From positions 64,001 to 94,765 of the forward strand of contig CAJNDS010000664.1 of the NCBI GenBank assembly GCA_905221605.1: 30,765 nt of DNA, read 5' to 3'. The DNA is from Symbiodinium natans (taxonomy: Eukaryota > Sar > Dinophyceae > Suessiales > Symbiodiniaceae). Below the pieces are notes generated by a model. The model was not told the DNA's origin and searched no databases. It worked only from the letters and a program-made list of their open reading frames with translations. The position numbers and the translations under genes were made by a program. Positions 10,436 to 18,710 of the stretch are shown here, piece after piece (position 1 is the stretch's first letter; every line of letters starts with the position of its first letter).

Positions 10436-11390
10436 ATAAAAACCATGATTTTTCAAACTACTCGGAGACCCAAGCCCATAGTTTGGAAAATCATGGTTTT
10501 TATGGTTTTTATTGGTTTTTGCGATGTTTCGTGAGCATGGGCTCAAAAAACATCGGTGAAACCAATGTTTTTTTGAAGGTAGGGGTTCAAAAACATCGGT
10601 AACACCAATGTTTTGGAGAGGCCACCTTCAAAAAACATCGGTAAAACCAATGTTTTTGGAGCCCCTGCTCAGGAAACATCGCAAAAACCAATAAAAACCA
10701 TAAAAACCATGATTTTTCAAACTACTCGGAGACCCAAGCCCATAGTTTGGAAAATCATGGTTTTTTATGGTTTTTATTGGTTTTTGCGATGTTTCGTGAG
10801 CATGGGCTCAAAAAACATCGGTAAAACCAATGTTTTTTTGAAGGTAGGGGTTCAAAAACATTGGTAAAACCAATGTTTTTGGAGCCCCTGCTCAGGAAAC
10901 ATCGCAAAAACCAATAAAAACCATAAAAACCATGATTTTTCAAACTACTCGGAGACCCAAGCCCATAGTTTGGAAAATCATGGTTTTTATGGTTTTTATT
11001 GGTTTTTGCGATGTTTCGTGAGCATGGGCTCAAAAAACATCGGTAAAACCAATGTTTTTTGAAGGTAGGGGTTCAAAAACATTGGTAAAACCAATGTTTT
11101 GGAGAGGCCACCTTCAAAAAACATCGGTAAAACCAATGTTTTTGGAGCCCCTGCTCAGGAAACATCGCAAAAACCAATAAAAACCATAAAAACCATGATT
11201 TTTCAAACTACTCGGAGACCCAAGCCCATAGTTTGGAAAATCATGGTTTTTATGGTTTTTATTGGTTTTTGCGATGTTTCGTGAGCATGGGCTCAAAAAA
11301 CATCGGTAAAACCAATGTTTTTTGAAGGTAGGGGTTCAAAAACATTGGTAAAACCAATGTTTTGGAGAAGCCACCCTTTTTTGAAACAAA
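10436..11390. repeat. Tandem array of long palindromes (226/262-bp periods)
   Basis: Four copies of a hairpin of about 120 bp. The left arm is AAACATCGCAAAAACCAATA then AAAACCATAAAAACCATGAT; the spacer is CTACTCGGAGACCCAAGCC; the right arm is the inverse, ending TTGGTTTTTGCGATGTTT. Spacers start at about 10,460, 10,721, 10,947 and 11,209, so periods alternate about 261, 226 and 262. The longer period carries an extra GGAGAGGCCACCTTC segment with another small palindrome (CATCGGTAAAACCAATG). The near identity of copies suggests recent amplification. Confidence 0.9.
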
Positions 11391-11665
11391 AAAGGTAGGT
11401 CCATGGGGGGGGGGTACCATATATATATATATACATATGTTTCTATCTATACACAGACAGATTACCATACATATACATATATATATATATATCTGCGTCA
11501 TTGATGGATACGGATGGTCGCCACTTCTCATGACAAAGCAGCTCCTGGCACTGCTTGCCTGCCGGGATAACGGATCCGGATGGGCCTTTGCTTTGTGGCT
11601 GCTGGTTCTTACGGCTCAGCTTGCCAAGGGACTTCGTCTAAAACCAGTCTCTGAGCCCCGAACAC

Positions 11666-11711
11666 TTTTTCATGTTGCGCCCTGGAACACACCTGTCCGG
11701 CAGCAGGCAGC
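11666..11711 (-). CDS. Array 2 exon: module middle part (RCVPGRN)
   Basis: A 46-bp exon: acceptor GCTAAG, GT donor after ATGAAAAA. The peptide CLLPDRCVPGRNMK follows the middle-module rule. It starts with two bases of a split glycine codon and ends in phase 2, as its counterparts do, and it continues in frame from the exon at 11,993-12,073. If the donor is not used, the frame stops at TAG 11,638-11,640, so this could also be a terminal exon. Confidence 0.6.
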
Positions 11712-11992
11712 CTTAGCGTCTTCCAAAAACAACGGTTCTCTGCCGGGTGGGGAAACAAAGCATTGACACAGCATGACCAACGGCCAACATTCTTCACATC
11801 CACTGCGTGCTGAGGCGCTGATTGTCTCGGCCGCAAACTCACCGGCCATGGTGAGATGAGTCCTTGACGCAAAGATCCAACATATCTAAAAGCAAATGAC
11901 GGGAGATCTCCCAGAAGCAATACAAAGAATGGCTAATGACTAACCTATGGAGTACCGGACAGCTCTCAGCGATGACGGCTCAGCAATGATGC

Positions 11993-12073
11993 CATGGCTC
12001 TGGATGCAAGTCTTGTTGCCAGCAGTTTCATCAGCGGGCGTGCAGGGCCTTGGGCACGAGTTCAGCAGCGTAC
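11993..12073 (-). CDS. Array 2 exon: CPRPC module start
   Basis: An 81-bp exon, acceptor CTCGAG, GC donor inside the glycine codon. The peptide contains LLNSCPRPCTPADETAGNKT followed by C-I-Q-S-H-G, the module-start pattern C-P-x2-C-x(n)-C-x3-H-G, with a spacer longer by three residues than usual. It takes frame from 12,695-12,784 (phase 1) and passes phase 1 to 11,666-11,711. Confidence 0.7.
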
Positions 12074-12119
12074 CTCGAGCAATGAGGTCTTAGGCTCAGC
12101 ATGTCTGCTGCCTGGGTGT

Positions 12120-12600
12120 TGCTATTAATTTGTCCTGCAGCAACTGGCCAAGCTGCCGCTGAATTTCGGATTGCAGATGTTTGCATCTGCGTCCTTGGCA
12201 AAGTCAGGACTCGCTTAGATCACTCACCATAGTGAGCCTTGCCAGAGTAAGAACGCCCAGAAAAAGAACGCCAAGCTCTCTTGTGCAAGTTCCTGCCAGG
12301 CACCTCACCTACGCCCGACGACACAACGAGGGCGTTTACTTCGCCCCCAGGCTGGTAGGCTTCGGTCCTCCTAGTGCTCGAATGAGAAAGAAAGGTTTGG
12401 CGAAAATACTTTGTGAAACTTCGGTTCTTTGGTGTAGGTGCTGGGGGCGCAGAGGACATCGATGTGCATGGTGCAGTGTGATGAAGACTAAACTCTTTTG
12501 CCGGCTTCTGAGACGGCTTCTGCGCGCCAGCTCTACATCGGCATGCATCAGCTCCAGGCAAAGCAACACAGAAGATGAGCTGAGGGTCGTTTGGATCTGG
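12120..12600. other. Possible diverged exons, unresolved
   Basis: On the minus strand, near 12,540-12,500, one frame reads DACRCRAGAQK, similar to the C-x-C-G-x-N-A-x-K word of the module's third part. Near 12,360-12,220 another frame is protein-like without cysteines. No junctions with agreeing phase were found, so neither is called. Confidence 0.25.
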
Positions 12601-12694
12601 GCAAGTCAGCCTTAGCTTGCCGCTTCATCAATTTCGGGAAGCGAGTATGCGAGCATTCGTAGTACTTGTTCATTCGTGCTTCCTCTCTCGGAAC

Positions 12695-12784
12695 CTGCAA
12701 GCCTGCTGCCCAGCAGCGTGTTGTTGCCGCACGGGCACTTAGTACTCAGGCTGACACAGCGCGTGGAGATTCCCGAGACTTTGC
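12695..12784 (-). CDS. Array 2 exon: middle plus CPCG part of module
   Basis: A 90-bp exon after acceptor GTTGCAG; GT donor. The peptide includes GISTRCVSLSTKCPCGNN: C-V-x5-C-P-C-G-x-N, with exactly the spacing of 13,987-14,049. It starts with two bases of a split codon and ends in phase 1, which joins 11,993-12,073 in frame. The usual third cysteine after CGNN is not seen here. Confidence 0.7.
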
Positions 12785-12984
12785 CTGCAACTGCGTGGCT
12801 TGCAGAAGATGCGCCTTCACCGGCTACTAGCATAAAACGACTCTTCGCATCAGGCGGCTCATGCCTAACATGCAACAAACCTCGCATGGCATGGAACGCG
12901 TTCCTGGACAGCCAATTCGACCCAGAAGGGCCCTCGCAATAGCAATTCTTTACGCGCAACGGCTCCGTGGCTCACATGACTCAC

Positions 12985-13107
12985 ACGGCCTGTGGACGTG
13001 AAGTCTTTCACGTCGCATTGCTTCTGTGACTCGGTGCAAGGGCACAGCACCTGCGTCTGAGACCTGAGCACAACGGGGCGCAACTTTGGATCCTTTGGAT
13101 GCCTCTT
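12985..13107 (-). CDS. Array 2 exon: CPCT part of module
   Basis: The peptide contains VLCPCTESQKQCDVKDF, that is C-P-C-x6-C-x-x-K-D, equivalent to CPCGANAQMC at 21,109-21,175. A canonical GTGAGT donor follows. The start at 13,107 uses acceptor CTGCAG and includes KRHPKDPKLRPVVLRSQTQ, a plausible middle part without its cysteine; a shorter exon starting at 13,050 (acceptor ACGCAG) is equally possible. Confidence 0.65.
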
Positions 13108-13119
13108 CTGCAGATTATG

Positions 13120-13980
13120 AAAGGTCATATACTGTCATACAGTGCCAGGGCATACCGCCCCCTTCCCCACCGTTTGTTCCTTTCGGGTTGAACGAAGAAA
13201 CGACATGTGACGTGCTGGGAGTTGGGTTCAAGGGCATGGACACGAGAGTCCTGCTCACCTGTAGGAATTACTGAGGGCCTGGGCCTCCCGCGGCTCCTAC
13301 CCCCTTAACCCTGAAAGCTACCTACGCAAACCATCGGGACCCCCTACAGCAGTTCGGACCTTTTCGAGGGAAGTAGAAAAACGATAATCCTATTCTATTA
13401 ACTGCATTATAGCAAACCTTCGACAAGTTAAACACTATATTTGCTGTAGTCGATCTACTTCATGTTTCCATATTATGTTATGAAACAAATTACATATATA
13501 TATATATATATACATAAACTGTTATGTATACTATACTATGTTCTATCATGCTAGATTCTATTCTGTTAGAATGCATTATTTTGTCATAGGCTCTGTAGAT
13601 AACAGAGGGCCCTGCTTCTTATATGGTATCGTAGTCGAGTATTATGGTATACATGTCCTATAACATATTATTACAGATTCTAGTATCTTTGAAATACGCA
13701 ATTTGCCATACTGTAGCGTAATTGTGAGCATCATGGGATCCATCCTGACCCTGGGCGAGGCCGATAGACTAGGGAGCAGGCGTTGGCAAGCAAAGGTCGT
13801 CGCCTGGGCACCGGCGCGTGTTCCTTAGTGCCACGCACCGCGGATGAGTGCATATGAGTACCAACTTCGGCGTCACGAACATGGAGGGTCGCTGAAGAGC
13901 TCGGACAAGACTCACAAGACCAGAAGAGTAATGACTGAAGGATGGGCCGCCTGAAGGTCCTCCCTCTCCCCCTAGGCATA
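13120..13980. other. Intronic or intergenic stretch
   Basis: AT-rich, with a TA microsatellite at 13,494-13,512. On the minus strand near 13,215-13,145 an isolated frame (HVTCRFFVQPERNKRWG) could be another diverged exon, but its junctions are not supported. Nothing else is recognised. Confidence 0.35.
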
Positions 13981-13986
13981 CTGTAC

Positions 13987-14049
13987 CGGGGCCGAGCATC
14001 TTGCCACACGGGCATTTGGCATTTTCGGCCACACAGATTTCGCGCTCGC
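13987..14049 (-). CDS. Array 2 exon: ExCV...CPCG part of module
   Basis: A 63-bp exon: acceptor TTTCTCAG with a pyrimidine tract, donor GTACAG. The peptide is EREICVAENAKCPCGKMLG: E-x-C-V-x6-C-P-C-G-K. It continues in frame from 14,232-14,313: the glycine codon is split between the two exons (phase 1), exactly as at 21,535/21,354. Confidence 0.85.
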
Positions 14050-14231
14050 CTGAGAAACGATGCACCCGCAACCGCTACCCATGAGCCTTCAAAGCGGTCT
14101 TTGCAAATAAAGGTGGGAGCCGGAACATACACACAGGCAGGAAGAATCCGGAGAATTCTGTACCAAAGTTGAACACAAATCCCCTTCAACATCCTTCAAC
14201 CATCTTCAACCCCATCAGCTGAGATCCAGAC

Positions 14232-14313
14232 CAAGGTAATCCTCGTTCTCAGCGAAATCATAAACGAAGCACTTCTTTTCGTTCGCTTTGCAGGTGACTG
14301 GACAAGACTCGTC
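14232..14313 (-). CDS. Array 2 exon: CPVTC module start
   Basis: An 82-bp exon, acceptor CTGGCAG, GT donor. The peptide begins DESCPVTCKANEKKCFVYDF and ends DYLG. It is nearly identical in its core to array 1 exon 20,876-20,962 (CPVTC-x6-C-F-V), showing that both arrays belong to one family. It follows 14,785-14,873 in phase 0. Confidence 0.9.
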
Positions 14314-14456
14314 CTGCCAGGCAGAGACCCCCCCGCAGCGGGAACCCTGAATCCGAGCCACTGTCCCGTAATCTGCTCAGCGCACCTTGAAGATGCAGCC
14401 CATAGCCCCGCCACAATTCCTCGGGCCACCGCTTCAACTCAGCAACGAAACTTGCC

Positions 14457-14700
14457 AATGAACTTTGCCCCCCCCCCCCAATTGCTAGCAGCTGCTAGCA
14501 ACATCCCTCCGGCCCCATTGTGTTGAAGCAAGAGAGAACAGCGTGCTGCCCTTCTTTTCTTGCCCCCTCTTTTGGACGAGGCCATCCCTGCCGGCACCAA
14601 GGGCCCAAGAAAGGGTGCCACTGCTAGGCAGCCGGGCTATTGGCACAGAAGAGCCTCTTGAGTGTAACAAACAAAACGCAACAGCGACTCCAGCAACCAT
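14457..14700. other. No gene seen; poly-C tract
   Basis: This stretch, inside the intron between array 2 exons at 14,785-14,873 and 14,232-14,313, has a run of C at about 14,468-14,479. No frame has module motifs. Confidence 0.4.
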
Positions 14701-14705
14701 GAAGG

Positions 14706-14770
14706 AACCCTGAACCCTGAACCCTGAACCCTGAACCCTAAACCCTAAACCCAAAACCCTAAACCCCAAG
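14706..14770. repeat. Interstitial telomere-type repeat, CCCTGAA/CCCTAAA
   Basis: About nine heptamers, the first four of the variant CCCTGAA and the rest CCCTAAA. It lies immediately downstream (minus strand) of the exon at 14,785-14,873, at the 5' end of its intron. Confidence 0.9.
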
Positions 14771-14784
14771 CAGCCACCCTAAAC

Positions 14785-14873
14785 CATGTTGTCGGGCCGA
14801 AGCTTCTTCGCCATCTTCCCGCAGGGGCAGGCTTCCATGCTCGCCGCGCAGTGCACCGAGGGCTGCGACGTAC
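14785..14873 (-). CDS. Array 2 exon: HCA...CPCGK part of module
   Basis: An 89-bp exon, GT donor (ATG followed by GTTTAG). The peptide includes VHCAASMEACPCGKMAKKL: C-x6-C-P-C-G-K-M-A-K-K. The third cysteine expected after KK is replaced by Leu. It ends in phase 0 with PDNM, joining DESCPVTC of the next exon in frame. Confidence 0.85.
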
Positions 14874-14895
14874 CTCGCGACATCTCTTCTTGTTG

Positions 14896-15141
14896 TAGGG
14901 TCTAGGGTCTAGGGTCTAGGGTCTAGGGTCTCGGGTCTAGGGTCGGTCTCGGGTCTAGGGTGTAGGGTGTAGGGTCTACGGTCTAAAATCTAGGGTCTAG
15001 GTCTAGGGTCTAGGGTCTAGGGTTTAGGGGTTTAGGGTTTAGGGGTTTAGGGGTTTAGGGTTTAGGGTTTAGGGGTTTAGGGGTTTAGGGGCTTAGGGGG
15101 TTTAGGGGTTTAGGGGTTTAGGGGTTTAGGGGTTTAGGGTT
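14896..15141. repeat. Long telomere-like block, GGGTCTA then TTTAGGG(G)
   Basis: About 245 bp. The first half is built of the variant AGGGTCT(A) and the second half of TTTAGGG and TTTAGGGG. The two homogeneous sub-blocks suggest separate spread of different monomers. It starts about 23 bp upstream (minus strand) of the exon at 14,785-14,873, at the 3' end of its intron. Confidence 0.9.
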
Positions 15142-15298
15142 TGTGCTGAGAATGGCTGTGACTGCTTGCTGGAAAATTACGCTGAGAGCTACTTCTATGC
15201 TTCTCCGCTTCCCAAGTGACCCCTGCGCCCCCGGCCTGCCCACAAGCCATCGGGCCGGTAGTCCTCAGGGGACGAGGCTCTCTCGGCTGCGGGGTTCC

Positions 15299-15345
15299 AC
15301 TTAGGGCTTATAGGGCTTAGGGTTAAGGATTTAGGGTTTCGGGAA
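15299..15345. repeat. Short degenerate TTAGGG-type block
   Basis: Words such as TTAGGGCTTATAGGGCTTAGG and TTTAGGGTTTC, in the G-rich-on-plus orientation. Confidence 0.6.
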
Positions 15346-15402
15346 CCATGCTCCGCGGGTACAGGTTGCCCTTAAGCTTCAAGCTACCTTCCTACTCAGA
15401 TC

Positions 15403-15480
15403 TCAAGAGCATGTTCGCCGCCCGGTCATCCACTTCAGGACACTGAACTTGGCCAGCGCTGCAGACGGGAGGGCAGTAGC
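15403..15480 (-). CDS. Array 2 exon: CPPVC module start
   Basis: Acceptor ACGGCAG; the peptide begins YCPPVCSAGQVQCPEVDD. The C-P-x-V-C-x6-C spacing matches the module start, with one residue more inside CPPVC. The donor is uncertain; a GA site gives the stated left end and phase 1, which fits the next exon at 14,785-14,873. Confidence 0.75.
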   Translation of the reverse strand, partial: ATALPSAALAKFSVLKWMTGRRTCS

Positions 15481-15730
15481 CTGCCGTATCGCACAGGCGC
15501 CGCTTGCTTTGATGCTTAGATTGGCTTAGACGCCTACAACCAGAAATCAGGGGGACAAAAAGCTCAGGGGCAGACCGCCATTGATGGGGAGGCACTCGGT
15601 GAAGGTCACCCCAGCCTCCTGTGCACAGAGCAGCGAGCTTACCCGAAGGGGCTACAGAAGCTTTGGGCGCGGCTTGTTTTCGGATTTGAATCTTCAGGGC
15701 TTATAAGGCCCTGCCAGTAGCAGCTCGCAC

Positions 15731-15829
15731 ATCTGCGCCACCAAGGCACCGTGTGGTTGCACGAGAAAGCGTTCTGACCTTTTGCGCAGTCGCAATAGCC
15801 TCCCCGGGGAACCTTACACGTGCATGGAG
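15731..15829 (-). CDS. Array 2 exon: CDCAKGQNAFSC part of module
   Basis: The peptide includes CTCKVPRGGYCDCAKGQNAF followed by S-C-N-H-T. C-D-C-x7-C corresponds to C-P-C-G-x-N-A-x2-C of other copies, with Asp in place of Pro. The GT donor used here ends in phase 1 and joins 15,403-15,480. The acceptor (CCCCAAG) is one of several possible. Confidence 0.65.
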
Positions 15830-15849
15830 CTTGGGGCTTCGAGCTGGCG

Positions 15850-16440
15850 CGAATTAGAGACAGTGTGAGTCAGCGAGGGCAAAGTTTCAGAAGATATTGA
15901 GAAACTGAGAAACTGAGACCCCTGGATCGTGGCCAAATCACGCCTGCTAGCACTTGGAGATGAGAAATTGAGAGGCTCTGGATGTCGACGCCAATGTCTA
16001 CATCTTCCCGCACAAACGTCACAAACGGGATAAGACAAAAGGTGCACTGAGGCCCCAAAGCCACAAAATCAAGTATCTTGGGGGGGGGGGGGGGCTGAGG
16101 AGGGGGTTGGGGGGGTTGGGGGGGGTAACTGGAAACAACCTCCGAGGCTGAATCTGTGAATCTGGAGCACTACGCACAACACACAAAGACCGAGCGCTAC
16201 GGAAATGTTTGAGGTTGTCACACCGCCATCAAAAACTATCATATGGCATCCAAGGCACACAGGTCGTCTCCACACTCGCCCAGTCACCGTTAGCAGTGAA
16301 GCCTCCCACAGGAATTGTGTGGGGGGGGGGGGGCGGGGGGGGTATCATGGCACATATCATTGCCTGGAAAGACAAGCATGACTCGTGGATCGCCCTTGTG
16401 ACAGTGAGGTTGGCTTGGGACCCGTCTGAAGTCCGAAGGG
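15850..16440. other. G-run rich stretch with one possible exon
   Basis: Contains pure G runs of 13 or more at 16,079-16,094 and 16,319-16,332. On the minus strand a frame near 16,285-16,230 reads SVETTCVPWMPYD, matching the E-T-C-V-P start of the module's middle part, but no acceptor with the right phase was found. Confidence 0.35.
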
Positions 16441-16445
16441 CCCAT

Positions 16446-16511
16446 GCTCGATGCTCAAGATGCGCGTTTGAAGTTTGCTGCACCATTTCACAGCTGCAGT
16501 CAAAACATCCA
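16446..16511 (-). CDS. Possible array 2 exon (CFDCSCEMVQ)
   Basis: The frame reads GCFDCSCEMVQQTSNAHLEH. A C-x2-C-x-C arrangement like the CPC part of the module is present, but the later cysteine is missing. It is a candidate only. Confidence 0.3.
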
Positions 16512-16687
16512 TCATGACCGCGCGCGCGCGCGAGTTGAATAGGTCCGTTTGTATAACGTTTTATACACCACATCTTAAGCGGCGCCCACATGCCATCATA
16601 TTGACACCACAATTGACATCATTATGCGGCTCCATGCCACTGCATGCTGTCGTACTGCTTCAGTTCCTTATGGATTAGCCAAGCAGC

Positions 16688-16744
16688 TATCAATGAAGCA
16701 CCAGTCCTGCTCGGCCGTGCAGTAGACGGGGCAACGCATGGCAC
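16688..16744 (-). CDS. Array 2 exon: CPVYC module start
   Basis: A 57-bp exon after acceptor CACCGAG. The peptide MRCPVYCTAEQDWCFIDS is almost the same as array 1 exon 22,175-22,265 (CPVYCTEEQQYCW). This is the first exon of array 2 after the glycosyltransferase-like chain. The donor is ambiguous (GC, phase 1, chosen). Confidence 0.8.
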
Positions 16745-16849
16745 CTCGGTGCTCAAAAAGCCTAAAAAGCTTGATGGCGATTCATGAAATAAGTAAGCTT
16801 TTTTGAATGCTTCCACCCAGAAGATCAGCTATCAGACGCCTTCGCTTCT

Positions 16850-17320
16850 TTTCCTGTGCACGTTTACCGAAGATGCGTCGCACTGCCGGTGTACACGGAC
16901 GGCACTTTGCTGAGACTTCAGATTGCAGGAGGCAGGCGCTGGAATGCCTTCAACTGCCCATCGGCAGAGCGCACGGTTGATCACGCAGGGTAAGCATCAC
17001 GAAAGTTGCACCGGCAGCCCGAGATGCAGAAGAACCGCCGGCTAAAAGCTCAAGGGCCGTTCCTCGTAGAATCTCGTCGATCGCAGAGCTGTAGGGGACT
17101 GTAGGAGAGCTTGAGGCCGTAGAGTTTGCAGAAGGGCCCAAGGAGCGTCGGGACGCCATGACATGCCCCCAGACCATTTCAGCGAGAAGCGCCTGGTGGG
17201 GCCGACTTTCATCGGAACTCAAAGGCTTAGGGTTTCGGGTCCAGTGGTGTTCCTGGGCTGGAGCTTTTGGTGATGTCTATAAGATCTCAGGATCGTGGGA
17301 ATGAAGACGCGGACTATTTC
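16850..17320. other. No confident gene
   Basis: A minus-strand frame at 16,950-17,222 is Ala/Ser-rich and open, but its composition is uninformative and it lacks module motifs. It could be intron between array 2 and the upstream gene. Confidence 0.3.
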
Positions 17321-17344
17321 GGACTTCGCACCCTCTCCCTGCCC

Positions 17345-17531
17345 CTTAGATCCAGACACAGCCAACTTTCGATTCCGGTGCCGCCTCGCTTCTTGTAGAT
17401 GCCTTGCTTGGCCAACTCATCAACCGGCAGTCTCCGAATATTCTGGATGTCCTTCGAAGTGATGTCTCGGCCGAGGACAGAGAGCCAAGGGAGGCCAAGC
17501 TGTCCTCGAGGGGGAATTGGGGCGGGGGGGG
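17345..17531 (-). CDS. Unassigned coding-like stretch
   Basis: After a pyrimidine-rich tract ending CGAGGACAG the frame gives LGLPWLSVLGRDITSKDIQN and DELAKQGIYKKR, with a clearly protein-like composition. It lies 3' of the last recognised glycosyltransferase exon (17,793-17,898), but that exon ends in phase 1 while this frame begins in phase 0, so a direct join fails. It could be a further exon after a missed one, or another gene. Confidence 0.4.
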
Positions 17532-17705
17532 GGTGGCCAGAGTCAGCGACGACAATGTGAACGTTTGTTCTTACCCCCCCTATGACTCCTGTGACCTTCA
17601 GAATGACCTTCATGCCCTACGCCCTCAACAATGGCCCGAAGCCATGTACGCTCTAGAGTCACTTCAGAGGAGGGTTGTTTTGATTTTTTTGGCCTGCTTC
17701 GTTCA

Positions 17706-17770
17706 TATACATATGTATATATATATATATATATATGTATGTGTATATATATATATATACATATGAATGT
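17706..17770. repeat. TATATA microsatellite
   Basis: Two TA runs separated by GTATGTG, in the putative intron after the exon at 17,793-17,898. Confidence 0.8.
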
Positions 17771-17792
17771 ATTTCTATTGTAGATGCGGCAC

Positions 17793-17898
17793 CTGCAGTC
17801 TTCGAGAAGCCACTCCCGCAGCCGTCATTGCAATTGGTTCCAGGGCTGGGACTCAACAGGATCCCACTCAACGCCAGGAGGTACCAGTCTGCGTAGAC
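17793..17898 (-). CDS. Glycosyltransferase-like chain, exon 5 (DWYLLAL...SGFSKTA)
   Basis: A 106-bp exon, acceptor TGCGCAG, donor CAG/GTGCCG. The peptide starts VYADWYLLALSGILL and ends SGFSKTA. In fucosyltransferase-like GT-B enzymes the end of the nucleotide-sugar domain typically has an acidic-Trp, a hydrophobic strand, then S-x-F-S-x-x-A lining the donor pocket. This is the best single match to that family here. It follows exon 4 in phase 0. Confidence 0.65.
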
Positions 17899-18070
17899 CT
17901 GCGCAGATTGCGAGTTCTGCAGACTTTGGGTCCCAGGCACTAGCCACTAGCACCTGAGGGGTTTTTCCACGGCTGCGTGAAGTAGACTATGTGGGACCTG
18001 TCGAGGCTACCCCAAATCCGAAAAGCCTTCGAAACTCCCAAAAAGCCCCCCAACATTGCCGTTGCAGGTC

Positions 18071-18139
18071 CTTCTGGATCTCAGCGGAACTGGCTTTCTT
18101 GTCCGTCGAGTGCACGGAGAGGCCAGGATTGGTCAGCAC
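18071..18139 (-). CDS. Glycosyltransferase-like chain, exon 4 (GLSVHS)
   Basis: A 69-bp exon, 23 codons, phase 0 to 0 (acceptor GGTGAG, GA donor; GC and GT alternatives lie a few bases on). The peptide VLTNPGLSVHSTDKK would be the strand after the SD-motif, with the His-Ser that follows it in this fold. Confidence 0.6.
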
Positions 18140-18245
18140 CTCACCAGGCAGCTTCTTTGCTTGGGGGGGCTGCTCAGTAGACCGAAGCCCCTCTCAAACC
18201 CCCCGAGAGGCCGCGGGTGGTGTGAGTGTGTCCGTGCGCGTCCGC

Positions 18246-18320
18246 CTTGCAGGTGAGCTTCTTCTCGGCCGCTGTCACTGCTGCCGCACTGTCACTGGCA
18301 ACGAAGGCCACGGGCCGGGC
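18246..18320 (-). CDS. Glycosyltransferase-like chain, exon 3 (VASDSAAAV)
   Basis: A 75-bp exon, 25 codons, phase 0 to 0; acceptor GCCCAG, GC donor. ARPVAFVASDSAAAVTAAEK has the hydrophobic strand plus S-D-S/T-x3-V helix start seen at the donor site of O-fucosyltransferase-like GT-B folds. Its last part (KLTCK) also recalls a word in array 1 exon 28,157-28,216, so a chance resemblance to the cysteine module was considered. Confidence 0.6.
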
Positions 18321-18443
18321 CTGGGCACCGGACAAATGATCGACTCATAGCTATGAATCTAGGGCCTCGGTGGGTTTTCAGGGAGGTTCTTCAAGGAGCC
18401 ACAAGGATTTCTGCAGACTTCTTTCTCGACTTGGCCGGGCTAC

Positions 18444-18614
18444 GTCGAGCGGGCGCAGCACCTCGGTGAGGACCTGGAGCAGGTTGTTCACGTGGATCAG
18501 GTAGGTGGAAAGAGAGACCTGAGACCGCTTGTCATTGTTGGCTCCGGAAACTCTTCCCAGCTCTTTGCTCATCGTCGTGTCACCCATCCTGAAGTGGATG
18601 CCCACAAGGAATGC
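18444..18614 (-). CDS. Glycosyltransferase-like chain, exon 2 (GIHFRMGDTTM)
   Basis: A 171-bp exon, 57 codons, phase 0 to 0; acceptor CCAACAG, GT donor. It begins AFLVGIHFRMGDTTMSKELG. In the O-FucT/NodZ-type fold a V-x-[IV]-H-x-R-x-G-D motif opens the C-terminal Rossmann domain, and its Arg binds the sugar-nucleotide phosphate. The remainder (LSTYLIHVNNLLQVLTEVLR) is the following long helix. Confidence 0.7.
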
Positions 18615-18710
18615 CTGTTGGCACACGGGGTCATGGGAACTCTGTACCGAGGGTCATGTCAAGGTAATTAAAAAAGCATGCTCTTAGCGCCGCGAGGCCT
18701 TCGTGGACGC

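Larger units (their letters stand above)
9150..11432. mobile_element. Element with terminal inverted repeats around nested repeats
   Basis: The left end (9,150-9,197) runs from a TATATA tract through GCTACC, a C run and CCATGGACCTACC. The right end (11,394-11,432) is its inverse: GGTAGGTCCATGG, a G run, GTACC and a TATATA tract. Just inside both ends is a GGTAAAACCAATGTTTT-type palindrome half. The interior holds no credible transposase frame, only the repeats listed separately. This fits a non-autonomous TIR element. The flanking TA tracts hide any target-site duplication. On the minus strand it lies between array 2 exons at 11,666-11,711 and 8,600-8,702, so it is probably intronic. Confidence 0.65.

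Noticed and set aside
10436-11390. Palindrome array considered as CRISPR or as bacterial REP-type repeats
   Set aside because: Units are about 120-bp inverted repeats with constant, not variable, spacers, inside a TIR-bounded element of a eukaryotic genome.
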